A stretch of 64,000 nucleotides of DNA, from positions 62,001 to 126,000 of the forward strand of contig CAJBEZ010000095.1 of NCBI GenBank assembly GCA_903952205.1, given 5' to 3'. The first letter of the stretch is position 1; each line of letters opens with the position of its first letter. This document shows positions 17,915 through 26,364 of this stretch, piece by piece. The notes under the pieces are model-generated. The model was given only the letters and a program-made list of their open reading frames with translations. It did no database searches and was not told the DNA's origin. A program made the position numbers and the translations under genes. This stretch comes from an uncultured Desulfomonile sp. (GTDB lineage: Bacteria > Desulfobacterota > Desulfomonilia > Desulfomonilales > Desulfomonilaceae).

Positions 17915-18300
17915 CAAATGACAAACATGTGAAAGCCTGCGTTTTTGTTGATAAGGATGTTGACGTCTCTTCAGTATTAAAGCTTTTGGATTCTCGCGGC
18001 ATAAATGCGGAGGTTTTTTCGGAGCCCGATTCTGCGGTATCCCAGCATGAAAAACAGGCTTTTGACCTTCTGATAGCTCAGGACGACACCGCCACTTCCA
18101 GGGGATTAAAGCTTATAAATGAGTTCCTGACTATAAACTGGATGACTTCCTCAATTCTGATTTGTGATCTTGACGAGGCTTCAATTCATGAACGTGCGGA
18201 GGGCCTTGGAATTTTGGGCCACGTACGTCATTTTGACGAAATGGTCTCTTTGGAATCCCTCCTGGATAGGTTCAAGAAACTCCATCACATCCATGATTAG
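17911..18300 (+). CDS. Small receiver-like protein, probably not phosphorylated
   Basis: A 129-residue alpha/beta protein whose start overlaps the upstream stop by 4 bp. The pattern (FVDKDVDVSSVLKLL, then AFDLLIAQDD, then SILICDLDEA) resembles a response-regulator receiver domain. The usual DxxMP acceptor context is missing, so phosphorylation is doubtful. It has no output domain. It ends the operon and could be an allosteric or protein-interaction partner of the ATPases (inference). Recognition is by fold pattern only. Confidence 0.6.
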   Translation: MTNDKHVKACVFVDKDVDVSSVLKLLDSRGINAEVFSEPDSAVSQHEKQAFDLLIAQDDTATSRGLKLINEFLTINWMTSSILICDLDEASIHERAEGLGILGHVRHFDEMVSLESLLDRFKKLHHIHD

Positions 18301-18341
18301 GCTTGAAGATTTTTGCATTCTTAGGGGCTAATGATTGGATT

Positions 18342-18635
18342 CTACCAGGAATGTGACATTGCGCCTTTCTTGCATGCCACCACACATGGCGGAGTTGGTG
18401 GGTTATCTCCAGAAGGTTTGCAAGGGCCACATTCGTAATTGAGTTTGTTCTTCTTTTCATGAACTACTATGGCTGTCGGATCCTCATTCATCGGATCATT
18501 GGGGTCCTCGTCAACCACTTTAAATATCTTACCTGGACAGGCTTCTACGCACGCGCCACAGGCATTGCACTTGTCGGTGTCGATGGTGATAAAATAGTTT
18601 CCTGATCCGTCACAGTATCCGTAGTTGGTTAACAT
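18342..18635 (-). CDS. Ferredoxin of a benzoyl-CoA-reductase-type activator module (BzdM-like position)
   Basis: A 97-residue ferredoxin with a classical CNACGACVEACPGKI motif at residues 23-37. A second cysteine group, CGPCKPSGDN then CVVAC, contains an insertion of about 13 residues. An Asp/Asn-rich loop separates the two. It is last in a three-gene set after two activator ATPase subunits, which is the order seen in bzd operons (P, Q, M). It probably delivers low-potential electrons to the activator dimer. Confidence 0.75.
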   Translation of the reverse strand: MLTNYGYCDGSGNYFITIDTDKCNACGACVEACPGKIFKVVDEDPNDPMNEDPTAIVVHEKKNKLNYECGPCKPSGDNPPTPPCVVACKKGAMSHSW

Positions 18636-18664
18636 CTTAAAATTAAACTGAACCGCCTTGGCTT

Positions 18665-19549
18665 CTATTTCCTGCCTCTGCCTTTATGACAAAGGGCGTA
18701 ACCAAACAAGGCCGCTCCTGCGGCTCCAGCCAGTTGTGTGTCCCATGAGGTTTTGAGTGGCTCAAGCCCCATTTTCTTTGTGAGCCTACCGATGACGCCC
18801 TTGTTTTTGGCCATTCCGCCGGTGATTGCGAATTCAGGCTCAACCCCTATCCTTTCAAGAAGGGAATAGATACGATCGGCCATGGCTGAGCAATATGCCG
18901 CTAAGACTTCATTTGTGCTCAGTCCTTTCCTCAGAAGTCCGGTCGCTTCTGATTTGGCGTACACTACGCAGGTACTCGAGACCGCCAAGGGTTCCGTCTC
19001 AATCTGATATGATCTCTCTCCAACTTCTCCAATCGGGACTGAAAGAAGGTCAGAGAATACCTCCATGCCCCTACCCGTCCCCGCTGCGCATTTGTCATTC
19101 ATGAGGAAGTTTATAACCTTACCCTTTTCGTCACAGCGGATCGCCTTGATGTCCTGCCCACCGACATCAAGGACAGTTCTGACTGTGGAACCATAGAAGA
19201 AATTGGCCCCTCTGGCGTGGCACGCAATCTCAGTAACTGTTCTATCGCCCATAGGCACGTTGACTCGGCCATAACCCGTCCCAATGCAGTAATGAACCTT
19301 GTCTTCCGTTAATGTAGTCTTTTCGAGAGCAAATTTGAGAGCGTTTCTTGCGCTATTAGGACTATTTGATCCAGTCCTCATATTCCCCCAAGCGTACATC
19401 TTGCCGTCCACCATTATTACAGCCTGCGAACTGACAGACCCTACGTCAATTCCAAGAGTTATAAACTCAGCCCCCTCCCAACGTATATCGGGATCAACCC
19501 AGTTGGTCTCTGCCCATCGCCAGAATTCCTGCTTTTTCCCCTCGACCAT
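18665..19549 (-). CDS. BadF/BadG/BcrA/BcrD-type ATPase, BzdQ-like
   Basis: A 294-residue member of the ASKHA ATPase family that couples ATP hydrolysis to electron transfer into benzoyl-CoA reductases and 2-hydroxyacyl-CoA dehydratases. ITLGIDVGSVSSQAVIM is the phosphate-1 loop; GGQD and ITGGMAKN are further nucleotide-site motifs. The two cysteines expected to ligate the subunit-bridging [4Fe-4S] cluster are in DKCAAGTG near residue 152 and STCVVYAKSE near 193. The 40-residue N-terminal extension with EFWRWAE resembles BzdQ. GGAG precedes the ATG. No catalytic subunits are adjacent. Confidence 0.82.
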   Translation of the reverse strand: MVEGKKQEFWRWAETNWVDPDIRWEGAEFITLGIDVGSVSSQAVIMVDGKMYAWGNMRTGSNSPNSARNALKFALEKTTLTEDKVHYCIGTGYGRVNVPMGDRTVTEIACHARGANFFYGSTVRTVLDVGGQDIKAIRCDEKGKVINFLMNDKCAAGTGRGMEVFSDLLSVPIGEVGERSYQIETEPLAVSSTCVVYAKSEATGLLRKGLSTNEVLAAYCSAMADRIYSLLERIGVEPEFAITGGMAKNKGVIGRLTKKMGLEPLKTSWDTQLAGAAGAALFGYALCHKGRGRK

Positions 19550-19638
19550 GTGTATATGCTCCGATCTTTTTGTTGTGCCGCCTGAAACCTTCCCGGGTAG
19601 CGCTTCCCGAAAGCTGCTTATAGAAACTAACCCGTCTG

Positions 19639-20409
19639 TTATTTTCTAGCCGCAACGACAGCGGCGCCTACGGCCGAGCCGTATTCCGGGTCCACAGGGA
19701 TATATATTTTATCAACCCCAAGTTCTCTTTGCAGAGCGGTCGTAAAACCAGGATTGTGGGCCAATCCGCCTAACATAACGATGTCTGGATTTACGCCAAC
19801 CCGCCTTATCAGAGATACTATTCTACTTGCCATCGCATCGTGGATCGCCCTGCTGATGTCGTTTATCTCGGTTTTCGCGTGAATAAGACCTACAACCTCG
19901 GATTCCGCAAAAATTACGCATTGAGCGTTCAAGGGAATAGGGTTGCCCGAAGAAAGAGCTAGGGCTCCCAACTCGGCCAACGGGGTCTCTAGCGCTCGCG
20001 CCATTGATTCGATAAACGCTCCGGAGCCTGCGGCGCATTTCTCATTAATGGCAAAGTCTATGACGGCGCCATTTTCATCGAATTTAGCGGCTCGTGCTTC
20101 TTCAGCGCCCACGTCGGCTACAGTCCGACTAGTTGGGAAGAAATAGCCGGCTGCAACGGTCATGGCCTTGATTTCATTGACCTGGATAGTGGCTGCCTTG
20201 ATTGATTTCGCCCCTGACCCGGTCCCTCCGATATGTTCAACCTCTTTGGGCTCTATACCGGCGTTTTTGATCGCCATCTCAAACGAAGCCTTGACCGCCA
20301 TGGCCTGTTCAAAGCCCGTCATGGCTTGGCCTTTCCCGATTATCTTACCGTCCTTTATAATGACGGTTTTTGTATTTTTAGCCCCACAGTCGATTCCTGC
20401 GGTGATCAT
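19639..20409 (-). CDS. BadF/BadG/BcrA/BcrD-type ATPase, BzdP-like
   Basis: A 256-residue ASKHA ATPase, the shorter partner of the BzdQ-like subunit. MITAGIDCGAKNTKTVII forms the phosphate loop, and the cluster-ligating cysteines are in EKCAAGSG near residue 124 and AQCVIFAESE near 163. GAGGAGG lies before the ATG. The trio reads BzdP-BzdQ-ferredoxin. In known Bzd operons the catalytic subunits N and O come first; here the upstream neighbour is a divergent unrelated gene, so the module is an orphan within this window. Confidence 0.82.
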   Translation of the reverse strand: MITAGIDCGAKNTKTVIIKDGKIIGKGQAMTGFEQAMAVKASFEMAIKNAGIEPKEVEHIGGTGSGAKSIKAATIQVNEIKAMTVAAGYFFPTSRTVADVGAEEARAAKFDENGAVIDFAINEKCAAGSGAFIESMARALETPLAELGALALSSGNPIPLNAQCVIFAESEVVGLIHAKTEINDISRAIHDAMASRIVSLIRRVGVNPDIVMLGGLAHNPGFTTALQRELGVDKIYIPVDPEYGSAVGAAVVAARK

Positions 20410-20579
20410 CCGTTGAACCTCCTCAAATTTGGGAGCGGCGGAAATCGATCCGACATCTCTATTCCTTTCTGTGTTTACATTTTCTTTAGTCCTAAGCGAT
20501 AGAGAAATATGCCGTTTATATTTCTAGCGAACTTTTCCTCTCCCGTGGCGCCCCATTTGAACAAAGACCATTGCCAACC

Positions 20580-20608
20580 TTGCAAGATTCTTAACTAAGA
20601 TTTAATAT
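20580..20608 (+). promoter_or_regulatory. Sigma-70-like promoter for the acidic protein pair
   Basis: TTGCAA (20580-20585), a 17-bp spacer, and TAATAT (20603-20608). The predicted start lies about 27 bases before the ATG at 20642. Confidence 0.4.
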
Positions 20609-20641
20609 AGGCGCAAGTTATCGGGGAGGTTTCACAGACTC

Positions 20642-21169
20642 ATGGAAGAAGAAATTCTGGTCAATCCCGAGATAAGCATTGAATACACGACCTTCGAGGA
20701 ACTTGTAGCAGAAAATTCGGGACATGAATTGGATTATCTCGAGCTGGTTTCACGAGATCCACTATCCATGGACACGGCAACCCTTGCTTTTTCATTGAAC
20801 CGTTTCATTAGGATGTCTGGTCCTCTCATGGAAAAGCTGCTCCTGACTCTAGACGAAGATGATCCTCCTGGGCTGAAGGAAATATTTGAGAGTAAGGGGT
20901 TGGAGTTGGACAAGAATCAGGCCCAAAGACTCCGGAACATTATCTTCTCCTTTAGAGACTCAGACGAGGGAGAAGCCAGTTTCAATCTTGTGAAGGCGTT
21001 ACAAGTCATGACTATTGCCAGACAGCGCCGTCGAGTGATTCTTAACCTCGGAGAATCATATAAAACCCCCAATGAAGGCTGGATAGACGAAGACTTCGGC
21101 GGAGATGAGGGCGCACGCGAGATTGTCGGATCAATAGAGGATCCTCATTGGCACGAACGGGAGGAGTAA
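20642..21169 (+). CDS. Acidic protein of unknown function
   Basis: A 175-residue, strongly acidic, helix-rich soluble protein without signal peptide or recognised domain. GGGGAGG lies about 12 bases before the ATG. The gene is divergent from the BzdP-like gene, sharing a 232-bp control region, and is followed after 7 bp by a second unknown gene. The name-giving features are only composition and context. Confidence 0.6.
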   Translation: MEEEILVNPEISIEYTTFEELVAENSGHELDYLELVSRDPLSMDTATLAFSLNRFIRMSGPLMEKLLLTLDEDDPPGLKEIFESKGLELDKNQAQRLRNIIFSFRDSDEGEASFNLVKALQVMTIARQRRRVILNLGESYKTPNEGWIDEDFGGDEGAREIVGSIEDPHWHEREE

Positions 21170-21176
21170 GTCTCTT

Positions 21177-21977
21177 ATGCGAATGGAAAACTATTTAACC
21201 CCCCTATCCGAACGCGGCCACAAGGTGTTGGACTTAATTGGGATAGATAGGAAACACGCGGCTGAGTTAATGGAGAGTCTTTCTCGAGAAGAGCAGGTTA
21301 ACCTGGTTTCAAACGAAGCTCTTACTGATCCCCGAAATGCTCAGGAAATAGTGTTTCTACTCGATGATCACGAAGGGAAGGACCTTGTGAAAGAGTTGGG
21401 AGACCGTACGCTGTTTCGTCTTATGAAATCCCAGTGTTCCACTCACATCGGAGTCCTCCCACTCGTAGAACCGCAGCGCGTGCAGTCAATTCTGGACCTT
21501 GACTCGGAATTATTTTCTTCGAAGGGAGTTACAGACCCTCAAACCGCCTATCACTGGCTAGTAAGTTTCTTAGAGGAGACCGAGGAGAATTTTTCTGAAG
21601 TTTTAAAAAGTCTAGACATTAAACTTGTCGCCTCCGCTTTCCAGGATAAACTAGTGCGAACTGGGCTTCAAACTGTAGCGGCTTCTGATGAAGACACAGA
21701 GGGAGCTTTTCCCGCTGATTTCTTGGTCAAATTGGACAGGGGAGAGTTAAAACCTGATGATCTTGAACTTACGGATGAAGAAACGCTAGATATTCTCAAG
21801 AAGATTTATCTTCTTGACGAAGGCTATTTCGTCGAACTAGTCTCACTCATGATGCGTGAAGAAGACCTGAAAACCCGAACAGCCGAAGAAGCTCTTTCCC
21901 GGATTAACGAGCAGGTCGGAGACATGAAGCAAATTGTTCAGGAAGCTGAAGATATGTTTGTGCCTTTAGATGTTTGA
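21177..21977 (+). CDS. Uncharacterised acidic helical protein, possibly DUF6178-like
   Basis: A 266-residue, acidic, mostly helical protein. The first 120 residues (LSREEQVNLV, then EIVFLLDDHEGKDLV, LPLVEPQRV) have the flavour of repeated magnesium-transporter-N-like or DUF6178-type helical repeats known in deltaproteobacteria; this is from memory and uncertain. GGGAGGAG precedes the ATG at 21177. It is in an operon with the previous gene. Confidence 0.55.
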   Translation: MRMENYLTPLSERGHKVLDLIGIDRKHAAELMESLSREEQVNLVSNEALTDPRNAQEIVFLLDDHEGKDLVKELGDRTLFRLMKSQCSTHIGVLPLVEPQRVQSILDLDSELFSSKGVTDPQTAYHWLVSFLEETEENFSEVLKSLDIKLVASAFQDKLVRTGLQTVAASDEDTEGAFPADFLVKLDRGELKPDDLELTDEETLDILKKIYLLDEGYFVELVSLMMREEDLKTRTAEEALSRINEQVGDMKQIVQEAEDMFVPLDV

Positions 21978-22006
21978 TGTTGGCGCGGGTTTCTGTAGAC
22001 AAAATT

Positions 22007-22032
22007 AAAAGGCGGCTCGATTAGCCGCCTTT
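22007..22032. terminator. Bidirectional rho-independent terminator
   Basis: AAAAGGCGGCT and AGCCGCCTTT form a 10-bp stem with a CGATT loop between two convergent genes. An A-run on one side and T-run on the other let it work both ways. Confidence 0.8.
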
Positions 22033-22040
22033 CGCTGTTT

Positions 22041-22952
22041 CTAGTTCTTGGGATTTGCCTTAGGACCACCAACGGAGGGGGCGCTTTCCGCAGGCTTTGC
22101 GTCCTCAATTGGCAATAAGATCTGAACATTCATCTTTTTTCTGAGAGAATCAGCAATGTTCTCATATTGTTCTTGTTGTTTCTGATATTTGAGTTGCTCG
22201 ATTATGTATTCTTTGACCTGATCGAATGAGGCCTCTTCAGCAGGCTTGCTGTCTTCGAGGAAAAGAATATGATATCCAAACTTGCTTTTCACCGGGCCTT
22301 CTACTTGACCTTTCTTCATTTTGAAGGCTACTTCCTCGATTTCCGGGACCAGGTTTCCTTTGGGCATCCAATCCAGGTCTCCCCCTTTTGCTTTGCTTGG
22401 ACAAATTGAGATTTGTGTCGCAATCTCAGCAAATTTCTCACCCTTTTTGAGCCTCGCCAAGACATCCTTGGCCTCTTTTTCGTTTTCTACGAGAATGTGA
22501 TGAAGTTTGATATTCTCCGGTGTGGAGAATTCTGCTTTATTCTGTTCGAAATATTTCTTGCCGTCCGCTTCCGAAGGAGCGGGTGAGTCCTTTGTCATTT
22601 TGTCCAGCAACAAACGCGCAAGAAGATCATTGCGTGTAAAAGCCAGGAGTTTTTCGGCGTCTGGAGTCTTGTCCAAACCCTGTTTTTCAGCTTCCGCTGC
22701 GAGAGCGTAAATGTTGACGATATAATCCAGTGTCTGTTTTCTCCCTTCAGGAGTCTGATAATAATAGCGGAATTTCTCAGGAACAGCGTTTGCCATCTGC
22801 TTCAGATCTCCTTCCGTAACTGTTCTGGACCCAATTTTTGCCAAAACCTGATCGTCTGGTATTGTCTGTTGAGCCCAAGCCACAGAGAAGCTAAACAATG
22901 CGCAAGCGGCAATAGTTAAAATGAAATTTGATTTCTTGTTTAAAATTAACAT
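22041..22952 (-). CDS. Periplasmic parvulin-type peptidyl-prolyl isomerase
   Basis: A 303-residue protein with a signal peptide (hydrophobic run at residues 10-27, cleavage near AWAQQ). A SurA_N-like helical region follows, then a PpiC/rotamase domain at about residues 145-235 (LHHILVENEKEA, KGGDLDWMPKG, VKSKFGYHILFLE). It should assist folding of exported proteins. The C-terminal tail is Pro/Ala-rich. GGAG lies before the ATG. Confidence 0.88.
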   Translation of the reverse strand: MLILNKKSNFILTIAACALFSFSVAWAQQTIPDDQVLAKIGSRTVTEGDLKQMANAVPEKFRYYYQTPEGRKQTLDYIVNIYALAAEAEKQGLDKTPDAEKLLAFTRNDLLARLLLDKMTKDSPAPSEADGKKYFEQNKAEFSTPENIKLHHILVENEKEAKDVLARLKKGEKFAEIATQISICPSKAKGGDLDWMPKGNLVPEIEEVAFKMKKGQVEGPVKSKFGYHILFLEDSKPAEEASFDQVKEYIIEQLKYQKQQEQYENIADSLRKKMNVQILLPIEDAKPAESAPSVGGPKANPKN

Positions 22953-23369
22953 GTTTTACTCCATTTCTTTATTATTATGATATTTATTACATTAAATATT
23001 TGTCTTATTTGATTATTATCTGCCATGACGCGTTATAACACAGGCATGACTGACAGTCAAACCTCTTTGATTCAAGGCGCCACCATGCCTTACTGTTGCT
23101 GGAATTCATGGGAAAATAACTTCATATAAGGACAAGACAAATGGTCAGTCATACAGGTTTCGCCTGTTTGCGACAACGCGCATCTTGAAGATCGAGGAGC
23201 CGACATGGATCGACAAAATCCAATATCCCACACAACAGACGGCTTCATTGCTCAAAGTTATTCATAAAAAATTAGGCCAACGTCTTGTAATTAGGGGCGA
23301 GAATATTTAATATATTAGGGATTAGTTATATGAGGGTGTCGCCGAAACGGGAAGGAAACCCAGGCCCCG
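22953..23369. other. Intergenic region with small palindromes and a promoter
   Basis: 417 bp between divergent genes. I see a palindrome TGACTGACAGTCA at 23047-23059, a partial echo GGTCAGTCAT near 23143, a small hairpin ACAGG-TTTCG-CCTGT near 23155, and a promoter at 23285-23313. No gene. Confidence 0.4.
23285..23313 (+). promoter_or_regulatory. Sigma-70-like promoter for the FN3/TPR lipoprotein
   Basis: TTGTAA (23285-23290), 17-bp spacer, TAATAT (23308-23313), about 57 bases before the ATG. The -10 is identical to that at 20603. Confidence 0.4.
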
Positions 23370-24062
23370 ATGCGACATGTCTTCAGATATTACTCGAAGG
23401 TTCCATTGATTTTGAAAACTAGAAATAAAGGCGTTACGCTTCTTTGTATATCAACCTTGTGGGCCGCAACGCTTGGACTGGTTTCCTGCAGCGGGCCAAA
23501 GGGTGGATTTGAATCGACCGCAGCTCCACCTCCGCCAACAGAAATGAGATTTGAGACCGTCGACCAAGGTCTTCTGGTAAGTTGGCCTGCGGTTTCCGGG
23601 GCGTCTAAATACACGTTGTTCTGGGGGCCGGAAAAACATGAGTATAGAAAGATAGTTGAAACTTCTTCCCCGGCTGTCATAATAAGGGGGTTACGTGAAG
23701 GTGAGTTGAATTATTTTGCCGTAACCTCCTTGACTCCTCATGTGGAAAGCGCTTTCTCAGAAGAGACTCCGTTTGTTTTTGACACAGACCAGCGAAACGC
23801 TTCCAATCATTTGGAAAGGGCGCTCCAATTAGAAACCAAGGGTAATTTCGTTGAGGCTCTAGTTCACATCACTACAGCGATTAAACTGGACTCAGACAAT
23901 CCAGAATTTTATCGTAAGAGAGCCGGTATCAAGGAACGTCTGGGCATGAACAACGAAGCTGAGAAAGATCTTGCGACCGCGGCAAAACTACCCGCCAAGG
24001 CTAGATATCTCTCCAAAAACAGACGGGAGAACTTCGTGTCTACGGTTCGTGACCAATTTTAA
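23370..24062 (+). CDS. Lipoprotein with a fibronectin-III-like and a TPR-like domain
   Basis: A 230-residue protein with a long basic N-region, a hydrophobic stretch and a lipobox ending LVSC near residue 40, so it is probably lipid-anchored. Residues 55-140 have the fibronectin III pattern (LLVSWPAVSGASKYTLFWG, then LNYFAVTSLT). Residues 145-210 look like one or two tetratricopeptide repeats (ALQLETKGNFVEALVHITTAIKL). A cell-surface binding or scaffold role is likely; no partner is evident. Confidence 0.75.
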   Translation: MRHVFRYYSKVPLILKTRNKGVTLLCISTLWAATLGLVSCSGPKGGFESTAAPPPPTEMRFETVDQGLLVSWPAVSGASKYTLFWGPEKHEYRKIVETSSPAVIIRGLREGELNYFAVTSLTPHVESAFSEETPFVFDTDQRNASNHLERALQLETKGNFVEALVHITTAIKLDSDNPEFYRKRAGIKERLGMNNEAEKDLATAAKLPAKARYLSKNRRENFVSTVRDQF

Positions 24063-24207
24063 ACGCTTGAATCTAATTTCCTCTGAGTCTTGCTAAAATC
24101 TGAATGGAATCTCATGCAATTAATAGGGTTGGCGACTTAATTGTGACCGTGTAGAATGGTTGTCCAGACACGAACGTCCAGACTAACGCGGAGTGGGGCT
24201 CTGAATA

Positions 24208-25404
24208 TTGCAAACATGGTTGTTTGTTTCAACTTTCATAATACTAGTTGCGATGGTTCTGGAAATATCCCGATTGATTCCGCAACTGCTAAGAGGTTTG
24301 AAGTTTGAATCTCAATTCGTCCTCCCCGACATAGATCTATCTGTAGTTGAAACGTGCTCGGTTAGTGTTATTGTTCCGGCCAAAGATGAAGCGCCCAATA
24401 TTATCAAAGCGGTCGAATCGATCTTAGCCTCATCTTATAAGAATCTTGAAGTCATCCTGGTCAATGATCGCAGTACCGACGACACTTGGGAATTGATGCG
24501 ACGCCTTTCAGAGAAAGACAACCGCATTAAGATTGTCGATGTAAAGAATGTGCCCGACAATTGGACCGGCAAAACCCATGCTATGTTTGTCGGCACAGGA
24601 GTTGCGTCTGGAGATATTTTTCTGTTCACTGACGCCGACGCTGTTTTCTCCGAAGACTTGATAGCCAGAGCAGTTAAATATTTCTCTCTCGAAAAACTTG
24701 ACCTGTTAAGCCTGATTCCAGGTTTCCAGGAATGGGGTTTCCTTGAAAAGGGAATCTATCCCCACATGGCTCTGGTTATTTCATATTTCTTCCCTCTGAA
24801 TTCAATCAATGATCCAAATTCGGAAGCGGCTGTAGCTTCAGGATGTTTTATTATGATATCGGCTAAAACATATCGTGAACTAGGAACATGGAGCAAACTG
24901 AAAAGTCAATTAACGGAAGATATTGCAATAGCAAGAATGGCTAAAAGTGTCGGTAAAAAGATCTGTGTGGGCCGATCGGACATGGTTCGCACTAAAGCCT
25001 TTTCCAATGTCTTTGATCTGGCTCGATTCTGGAGAAGGACTTTCTATGGCGCTCTCGACAACAACTTGATCAAAATCATGAGGCTGTGGCTAAATTACAC
25101 ACCTCTGTTGATTCCATTCGGTCTGACAATTTACCTTGTGTTCAGGATGTTAATGGATGAAGATTGCGGTTCCAGGGAATTAATAATTTTTTTTATGAGT
25201 GTGGCAACCATCGCTGCAATAGAAATTCCGCTAGGTATTTTTCTGAGAAATTATCATGGCAAATGGGCTTACACTTTTCTGGCTCCTGTGGGCATTCTCA
25301 CCGGTTCCTGGATAGCAACCTGGTTATTTTTTACAAAAGTTTTTAACGTTGGGATAGAGTGGAGAGGGTCAATTTATAAACAGGACATCTGGAGAAAAAC
25401 TTGA
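24208..25404 (+). CDS. Membrane GT2-family glycosyltransferase (HpnB/CrtQ-like)
   Basis: A 398-residue protein. An N-terminal membrane helix is followed by a GT2 catalytic domain (SVIVPAKDEAPNI near residue 53, LVNDRSTDD near 88, FTDADAVF near 140, and an acceptor-site QLTEDIAI near 235). Two or three C-terminal membrane segments follow after residue 290. NWTGKTHA is typical of HpnB and CrtQ-like enzymes that modify hopanoids or carotenoids, but the substrate is not proven. The TTG start is supported by GGAGTGGGG upstream; the ATG at 24253 would cut the first helix. Confidence 0.75.
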   Translation: MQTWLFVSTFIILVAMVLEISRLIPQLLRGLKFESQFVLPDIDLSVVETCSVSVIVPAKDEAPNIIKAVESILASSYKNLEVILVNDRSTDDTWELMRRLSEKDNRIKIVDVKNVPDNWTGKTHAMFVGTGVASGDIFLFTDADAVFSEDLIARAVKYFSLEKLDLLSLIPGFQEWGFLEKGIYPHMALVISYFFPLNSINDPNSEAAVASGCFIMISAKTYRELGTWSKLKSQLTEDIAIARMAKSVGKKICVGRSDMVRTKAFSNVFDLARFWRRTFYGALDNNLIKIMRLWLNYTPLLIPFGLTIYLVFRMLMDEDCGSRELIIFFMSVATIAAIEIPLGIFLRNYHGKWAYTFLAPVGILTGSWIATWLFFTKVFNVGIEWRGSIYKQDIWRKT

Positions 25405-25474
25405 CCCTGCAAACTCTTTGTTGGTATCATTTCCCGCTATTCGGATCAGTCCCTTAATAAAGGAGACACGCCTC

Positions 25475-26320
25475 ATGTGGAAAGACAGATTGCAATTACA
25501 AAAAGTATCATTGTTTGTTGCGGCATTGTTGATTCTTACTGTTCCCGGTTTGACATTTGGAGCGGACTTCAAAACATTCACCAGCGACGAGTATGGCTTT
25601 TCCATGAAATTCCCGCCGACATGGATAAAAATCGATAAACCCCAGGGGAATTACTACGTGGTGTTTCAGGATCCGGACCTGACTGAAAACTTCAGGGCAA
25701 AAATTCATGTTGCCGCTCATAAGCCGGTCAAAGACCAGCTCAATGTTTTCCTTCAGGAATTACGAAACGGAATAACGGATCTTCAAAAAGGGACAGGAAC
25801 CGCCAAGGAAAAACAGGAAGTCCGTATTCTTGATGAAGGGGAATTCAAAAGTGAAGTTCCGGGAGCTTACTATTTCTTCATTCAGGCTTTTGAAAATACC
25901 CCAAAGACATGGATGGACATAATCATAGTATTTTTCAAATTTGATCAGACCCTTGTAAGAGTATCCTGCCTGGCCCCATCAAAGAGCATGGAAAAGTTTC
26001 ACCAGATCTTCAACGAAGTTTTACTTTCGGTGCGTTTTAACCAAACCTCCCCGGTGACGGAACAGAATGCAGACAAAAATGTAACCACTGGATCTACGGG
26101 TCAGACTCCCGCGGCCCCCACTTTGCCGACATCACCGCAATCGGTTGCTCCAGGGACTCAGCAACCACAACAAATTCAACCATCCGAGATAAGACAGGAT
26201 TCTCCCTCCGCAACTCCATCAACCACAGTTCCCGGAGCGCCCCCTGCTCCAGCCCAAAGACCTGGGCCTCGAGGGCCGGCTCGTGGGTCAGACAGACCAG
26301 CTACGGGGATAGTTAACTAA
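25475..26320 (+). CDS. Exported PsbP/DcrB-like protein with a Pro-rich tail
   Basis: About 281 residues from the ATG at 25475, chosen for the AAGGAG just upstream; the frame itself opens at a TTG (25418). A signal peptide ends near LTFGA. Residues 30-180 (FKTFTSDEYGFSMKFPPTWIKID, then the SCLAPSKSMEKFHQIFNEVL end) match the PsbP/DUF1795 type of fold. The last 90 residues are rich in Pro, Thr and Gln and are probably disordered. The function is unknown. Confidence 0.7.
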   Translation: MWKDRLQLQKVSLFVAALLILTVPGLTFGADFKTFTSDEYGFSMKFPPTWIKIDKPQGNYYVVFQDPDLTENFRAKIHVAAHKPVKDQLNVFLQELRNGITDLQKGTGTAKEKQEVRILDEGEFKSEVPGAYYFFIQAFENTPKTWMDIIIVFFKFDQTLVRVSCLAPSKSMEKFHQIFNEVLLSVRFNQTSPVTEQNADKNVTTGSTGQTPAAPTLPTSPQSVAPGTQQPQQIQPSEIRQDSPSATPSTTVPGAPPAPAQRPGPRGPARGSDRPATGIVN

Positions 26321-26364
26321 TACTGAAATTGTGCCCCAATGAACCCTTCGTGTAAGGTTTTTTT

